Shown: one piece after another, positions 7,831-11,521 of the stretch
Layout of the letters: every line of letters starts with the position of its first letter
Numbering within the stretch: the stretch's first letter is position 1
Source: Sphingomonadales bacterium
GTDB taxonomy: Bacteria; Pseudomonadota; Alphaproteobacteria; Sphingomonadales; Sphingomonadaceae
Reading direction: 5' to 3'
Assembly: GCA_027489295.1 (NCBI GenBank)
Contig: JAIYAA010000348.1
Location: 1-11,521, forward strand
DNA: 11,521 bases
Translations under genes and position numbers: made by a program
Notes under the pieces: model-generated
What the model was told of the DNA's origin: nothing
The model's input: only the letters and a program-made list of their open reading frames with translations
Database searches by the model: none

Positions 7831-9201
7831 ATGCCGGAACCGAACGCGCAACTCGATCGCAGCCTGGGCACCATGGGGGTGCTGTTCCTCACCCTATCGA
7901 TCACCACGCCGGCCTCTTCGCTGTTCGTGATCGTGCCGGGCAGCCTGCAGATCGCCGGCACCGGTGCCCTGCTCGCGCTGGCGATCGCCGGGGTGGTCTG
8001 CCTCGCCACCGCGCTGATCTATGCCGAGCTTTCCTCGGCCTTTCCGGTCGCGGGCGGCGAATATGTCATGGTCGGGCAGACGCTGGGGTCGGCGGCCGGA
8101 TTCGTCATGCTGGGCGTCAACGCCTGCAACAATCTGCTCTTCCCGCCGGTGGCAGCGCTGGGCATCGCGTCGGTGGCATCGACGATCCTGCCCGGGCTCC
8201 CCCCGGTGCCGATCGCCGTCGCGGTGCTGCTCGCCTCGACCCTGGTCGGCATCCTCAACATCCGCTTCAACGCGCTGCTGACCGGTGCCTTCCTCGCCGC
8301 CGAGGTGGCGGCGGTGCTGGTGATCCTGGGGCTGGGGATGGCGAGCCCCGTCCGCGATGTCCTGCCCCTGCTGCTGCATCCGGTCGCCGTCAACGGCGGG
8401 CTGCTCGTGCCGGCAACCGCCGCGAACATCGGGCTCGCCACCTCGATCGCGATCTTTGCACTGAACGGCTACGGGGCGGCCGTCTATTTCGGCGAGGAGA
8501 TGCGCGCCGCTCCGCAGCGGATCGCGCGCACGATCCTGCTGGCGCTCGCCGGCGCCCTGCTGCTGGAGGTGGTGCCGATCCTGGCGGCGCTGGCCGCGGC
8601 GCCGGACCTGGCGGCGCTGCTTTCGGCCGAGGATCCGTTCGGCGCCTTCGTGCGGACACGCGGCGGGCCGATGCTCGAGCTGTGGGTCGCAATCGGCATC
8701 GTCGTCGCGATCGTGAATGCGGTGATCGCGTGCATCCTCGCCAATGGGCGGTTCTTCTACGCCACCGCCCGCGACGGCAGCTGGGGCCGGCCGCTGGACG
8801 CGTGGCTCGCCGCAATTCACCCGCGCTTCGGCTCGCCGGCGCGGGCGACCCTGGTGTCCGGCGCGATCGGCATCGCCGTCTGCTTCCTGCCGCTGCGGCT
8901 GTTGCTGCTGCTCAGCGGCACCGGCCTGATCGCGATCTATGCGGGACTCGCGCTCGCCATGATCGCCGGCCGCCGGTGCGGCACGACCGGGCACGCGCCC
9001 TATCGCATGCCGCTGCACCCGATTCCCGCCATCGCGACGCTGCTCGTGCTGGCGGCGGTCACCCTTCTCAACGCGCTCGATCCCGCTGAAGGCCGGCCCG
9101 CGCTGGTCGCGACCGGCGGACAGATGCTGGTCTCCGCGCTCTATTATGCACTGGTGCTGCGGCGGCGCGGCTGGACGGCACAGGTGCAGCCGCCGCATTG
9201 A
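7831..9201 (+). CDS. APC-superfamily amino acid/polyamine permease
   Basis: A 456-residue integral membrane transporter of the amino acid-polyamine-organocation family, probably with 12 membrane helices. It opens with LGTMGVLFLTLSITTPASSL, the glycine/serine-rich helix 1 that forms the unwound substrate site in APC proteins. Helices 2-3 carry AELSSAFPVAGGEYVMV, the typical APC 'A-FP-AGG-Y' signature. The mid-protein stretch FALNGYGAAVYFGEEM (about 208-223) matches the conserved helix 6 and following loop. The substrate cannot be named. ATG 7831 is chosen, with a G-run (7822-7827) just upstream; GTG 7807 or TTG 7780 would add residues that do not look conserved. The gene diverges from the sigma gene across 95 nt with no clear promoter. 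No linked catabolic gene hints at its solute. Confidence 0.88.
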   Translation: MPEPNAQLDRSLGTMGVLFLTLSITTPASSLFVIVPGSLQIAGTGALLALAIAGVVCLATALIYAELSSAFPVAGGEYVMVGQTLGSAAGFVMLGVNACNNLLFPPVAALGIASVASTILPGLPPVPIAVAVLLASTLVGILNIRFNALLTGAFLAAEVAAVLVILGLGMASPVRDVLPLLLHPVAVNGGLLVPATAANIGLATSIAIFALNGYGAAVYFGEEMRAAPQRIARTILLALAGALLLEVVPILAALAAAPDLAALLSAEDPFGAFVRTRGGPMLELWVAIGIVVAIVNAVIACILANGRFFYATARDGSWGRPLDAWLAAIHPRFGSPARATLVSGAIGIAVCFLPLRLLLLLSGTGLIAIYAGLALAMIAGRRCGTTGHAPYRMPLHPIPAIATLLVLAAVTLLNALDPAEGRPALVATGGQMLVSALYYALVLRRRGWTAQVQPPH

Positions 9202-9206
9202 TTGCG

Positions 9207-9268
9207 CGCAAGGCATTTGCGATTGCACGGCTTTCGGTTGACGCTGCACTGCAGCAAACCCATTTGCG
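9207..9268 (+). promoter_or_regulatory. Pair of similar inverted repeats before the MFS gene (possible operator region)
   Basis: Two dyads share GCAA, a short spacer and ATTTGCG. The first is CGCAA (9207-9211) with TTGCG (9217-9221), spacer GGCAT. The second is GCAAA (9254-9258) with TTTGC (9263-9267), spacer CCCA. Their centres are about 46-47 bp apart. Between them lie a TTGACG -35-like box (9238-9243) and an odd palindrome, CTGCA-C-TGCAG (9244-9254). Dyads flanking a -35 box fit a repressor site, but no good -10 is visible and no regulator gene is nearby. The repeats are seen; the role is inferred. Confidence 0.35.
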
Positions 9269-9272
9269 GGGT

Positions 9273-10454
9273 GTGCATTCCCCCCTGCCCCGCTCCGCCG
9301 CCCGCTCGCCGGGTCTGGTCCATTTCGCGCTCGCCATGGGCGGGTTCGCGATCGGTACCACCGAATTCGCGACGATGAGCCTGTTGCCCTATTTCTCCAA
9401 GGGCCTCGGCATCGACGAGCCGACCGCCGGCCATGTGATCAGCGCCTATGCGCTGGGCGTGGTGGTGGGCGCGCCGTTGCTCGCGGTGGCCGCGGCGAAA
9501 TGGTCGCGCCGCACGCTGCTGATCGCGCTGATGGCAAGCTTTGCGCTGTTCAACGCGGCGAGCGCGCTGGCGCCGACCTATCACTGGATGCTGCTGTTCC
9601 GCTTCCTCAGCGGCCTGCCGCACGGCGCCTATTTCGGAATCGCGTCGCTGGTCGCCGCCTCGCTGGTGCCCAATGACCAGCGATCGCAGGCGGTCGGGCG
9701 GATCATGCTCGGGCTCTCGGTGGCGACCGTGCTCGGCGTGCCCGCAGCGAACTGGCTGGGCCAGGCGGTAGGCTGGCGCTGGGGCTTCGCGATCGTCGCG
9801 GTGCTCGCGCTGATTACGGTGCTGCTGGTGCTGTGGCTCGCGCCGCAGGACCGCCCGCAGCACGGCGCGAGCCCCTTGCGCGAACTGCGCGCGCTGGCGA
9901 ACGGCCAGGTGTGGTTGACCCTCGGCGTCAGCGCGATCGGCTTTGGCGGGCTGTTCTGCGTCTATACCTATGTCGCCTCGACGCTGATGCACGTCACCGG
10001 CACCCCGCCCTGGGGCGTGCCGCTGGTGCTGGCGGTGTTCGGCCTGGGGATGATCGGCGGCAACATCGTCGTGCCGCGCTTCGCCGATCGCGCGCTGATG
10101 CCGACCGGCGCGGCGCTGCTGCTCGCCAGCGCCGTGGCGCTGTCGCTCTATCCGCTGGCGGCGCACTCGCTCGTCTGGGTGTCGATCGACGTGTTCGCGA
10201 TCGGGTTCGCCGGCGCGCTGGGACCGGTCCTCCAGACCCGGCTGATGGACGTGGCGGGCGAGGCGCAGGCGCTGGCCGCCGCGCTCAACCATTCGGCGTT
10301 CAACACCGCCAACGCGCTAGGCCCCTGGCTGGGCGGCCTCGCGATCGCCGCGGGTTACGGCTGGACCTCGACCGGCTGGGTCGGCGCGCTGCTGGCGCTG
10401 GGCGGACTGGCGATCCTCGGCGTCGCGGTGCTGGTCGATCGCAGGACCGCGTAA
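9273..10454 (+). CDS. AraJ-like major facilitator superfamily efflux transporter
   Basis: A 393-residue 12-helix transporter of the major facilitator superfamily, close to the E. coli AraJ/YdhP-type drug/sugar efflux group (DHA1). Shared blocks include the first helix with GTTEFATM, HVISAYALGVVVGAP (helix 2 and following), RFLSGLPHGAYFGI (helix 4) and GVPAANWLGQAVGWRW (helix 5, motif C-like region). The C-terminal half has GFGGLFCVYTYVASTLMHVTG and GLGMIGGN. Likely a proton-driven exporter in the inner membrane; substrate unknown. GTG 9273 is chosen since it leaves about 15 residues before helix 1. The frame is open back to TTG 9198, and the ribosome binding site is poor, so the start is uncertain. 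Its last 100 nt overlap the convergent nhaA gene. Confidence 0.88.
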   Translation: MHSPLPRSAARSPGLVHFALAMGGFAIGTTEFATMSLLPYFSKGLGIDEPTAGHVISAYALGVVVGAPLLAVAAAKWSRRTLLIALMASFALFNAASALAPTYHWMLLFRFLSGLPHGAYFGIASLVAASLVPNDQRSQAVGRIMLGLSVATVLGVPAANWLGQAVGWRWGFAIVAVLALITVLLVLWLAPQDRPQHGASPLRELRALANGQVWLTLGVSAIGFGGLFCVYTYVASTLMHVTGTPPWGVPLVLAVFGLGMIGGNIVVPRFADRALMPTGAALLLASAVALSLYPLAAHSLVWVSIDVFAIGFAGALGPVLQTRLMDVAGEAQALAAALNHSAFNTANALGPWLGGLAIAAGYGWTSTGWVGALLALGGLAILGVAVLVDRRTA

Positions 10455-11521
10455 CCCGCCACCGCCGACAGGATCGAGCCGAGCAGCACGCCGATCTTCA
10501 CCTCGTCGACCAGCAGTTCGTTGCCGGGGAAGGCGAGGCCGCCGATGAACAGGCTCATCGTGAAGCCGATGCCCGCAAGCAGCGACACGCCGTAGATCTG
10601 CCGCCAGCGCGCATTGCCGGGGCGCCGGGCGATGCCGGTCTTCACCGCCAGCCAGATGCTGCCGAAAATGCCGAGCTGCTTGCCGAGGAACAGGCCGGCG
10701 GCGATGCCCAGCGGCAGCGGTTCGAGCAGGATCGACGGCGACAGCCCCTCGAACGACACGCCGGCATTGGCGAAGCCGAAGAGCGGCACGATCAGGAAGG
10801 CCGACCAGGGGTGCAGCGCATGCTCCAGCTTATGGAGCGGCGAATCAACCGCGTCGGGCGCGGCCGGCGACTTGACCAGCGGGATCGTCATCGCGGCGGC
10901 GACTCCGGCGATGGTCGCATGGACGCCGGACTGGAACACCAGTACCCACAGCACCACCGCCAGCGCGAGGTAGACGGCGAGGTGTCGCACCCCGAAGCGG
11001 TTGCACGCGATCATCGCGGCCAGCACCACCGCCGCCCCACCCAGCGCGATCAGGTCGATATGCGCGGTATAGGCGACAGCGATGATCGCCACCGCGCCCA
11101 TGTCGTCGACGATCGCCACCGTGGTCAGGAACAGCTTGAGCGCGGCGGGCGCGCGGCTGCCGAGGATCGCCAGCACCCCGATCGCGAAGGCGATGTCGGT
11201 CGCGGCGGGGATCGCCCAGCCCGCGGCCACGCCCGGCGTGCGGCCAGCGATCAGCAGATAGACCAGCGCCGGTACGGCCATGCCGGCGGCAGCGGCGATC
11301 ACCGGCAGGCGGCGGCGCTCCCAGCTCGCCAGCCGACCGTCGACGAACTCGCGCTTGATCTCCAGCCCGACGAGCAGGAAGAACACCGCCATCAGCCCGT
11401 CGTTGATCCACAGATGCACCGTCATCGGGCCGTGGAGTGGCGCGATCACCGGGCCGGTTTCCAGGTGCAGCGTGTGGAAATAGGTTTCGGAGACGCCGGG
11501 CAGGTTCGCCGCGAGCATCGC
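10355..11521 (-). CDS. nhaA: Na+/H+ antiporter NhaA (N-terminus off the window edge)
   Basis: The inner-membrane antiporter exchanging one sodium ion for two protons, active in salt and alkaline stress. 388 codons are in the window, and about 25 N-terminal residues lie beyond the right edge: the frame is open at 11519-11521, and the first visible residues (AMLAANLPG) align with E. coli AMIMANSG. Numbering from the ATG at 11518, WAIPAATDIAFAIGVLAILG (101-120) carries D108, equal to E. coli D133. TVAIVDDMGAVA carries D138 and D139, equal to the ion-binding D163/D164. GLFLGKQLG retains the lysine equal to K300, and GLEIKRE and HPWSAFLIVPLFGFANAG are also typical. All key residues are present. 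After the last helix (AGYAVLR) there is a 27-residue Ser/Pro/Thr-rich tail not found in E. coli NhaA, encoded antisense to the end of the MFS gene. No terminator is visible at the 3' end. Confidence 0.95.
   Translation of the reverse strand, partial: AMLAANLPGVSETYFHTLHLETGPVIAPLHGPMTVHLWINDGLMAVFFLLVGLEIKREFVDGRLASWERRRLPVIAAAAGMAVPALVYLLIAGRTPGVAAGWAIPAATDIAFAIGVLAILGSRAPAALKLFLTTVAIVDDMGAVAIIAVAYTAHIDLIALGGAAVVLAAMIACNRFGVRHLAVYLALAVVLWVLVFQSGVHATIAGVAAAMTIPLVKSPAAPDAVDSPLHKLEHALHPWSAFLIVPLFGFANAGVSFEGLSPSILLEPLPLGIAAGLFLGKQLGIFGSIWLAVKTGIARRPGNARWRQIYGVSLLAGIGFTMSLFIGGLAFPGNELLVDEVKIGVLLGSILSAVAGYAVLRSTSTATPRIASPPSASSAPTQPVEVQP

Noticed and set aside
7894..9249. Minus-strand open frame (and plus-frame 7776-9089) over the permease
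   Set aside because: Low-complexity Arg/Gln/His or Arg/Ala-rich shadow translations; the permease frame has clear membrane helices and APC signatures.
9144..10292. Minus-strand open frame over the MFS transporter
   Set aside because: Arg/His/Gln-rich shadow without motifs; the opposite strand encodes a clear AraJ-like protein.

Overview
The window comes from a high-GC alphaproteobacterial chromosome, most likely a sphingomonad (Sphingomonadales). This rests on the alphaproteobacterial RpoZ N-terminus at the left edge, on a sucC that stands apart from sucD, on the sucC/etfBA neighbourhood, and on GC-rich codon use throughout. No tRNA, rRNA, CRISPR array, insertion sequence or other mobile element is visible. 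All genes look native, and no gap between genes exceeds about 210 bases.

Layout: (1) 1-70, minus: 5' end of rpoZ (RNA polymerase omega), cut by the window edge. It diverges from a cytosolic phospholipase D/cardiolipin-synthase-like protein with two HKD motifs (222-1454, plus). (2) 1661-5739, plus: a tightly packed metabolic run. It holds sucC (succinyl-CoA synthetase beta), a GFA-type zinc protein overlapping sucC by 4 nt, etfB and etfA (electron-transfer flavoprotein) overlapping by 1 nt, and a phytanoyl-CoA-dioxygenase-like (PhyH) Fe(II)/2-oxoglutarate enzyme 7 nt later. A strong terminator-like hairpin lies inside the first codons of the PhyH gene, so it may separate etfBA from phyH. A dyad resembling a MerR-type operator lies just upstream of etfB. 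(3) 5740-5822: two GC-rich hairpins between convergent genes. (4) 5823-7735, minus: an extracytoplasmic-function sigma factor, an RskA-like membrane anti-sigma factor (8-nt overlap) and a secreted fasciclin (FAS1) protein. This set matches the SigK/RskA/MPT70-MPT83 logic known from mycobacteria. (5) 7831-9201, plus: an APC-superfamily amino-acid/polyamine-type permease. (6) 9273-10454, plus: an AraJ-like major-facilitator efflux protein, preceded by two similar inverted repeats. (7) 10355-11521, minus: nhaA (Na+/H+ antiporter), missing about 25 N-terminal residues at the window edge. Its C-terminal tail is encoded antisense to the last membrane helix of the MFS gene (100-bp convergent overlap).

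How the genes work together: SucC feeds the TCA cycle, and EtfAB collects electrons from acyl-CoA dehydrogenases, so the left block is central carbon and fatty/branched-acid oxidation. The sigma/anti-sigma/FAS1 block is a self-contained envelope signalling unit. The right third is membrane transport (amino acids, drug or sugar efflux, sodium/pH homeostasis). The most system-like item is the sigma/anti-sigma/fasciclin module with its candidate private promoter.
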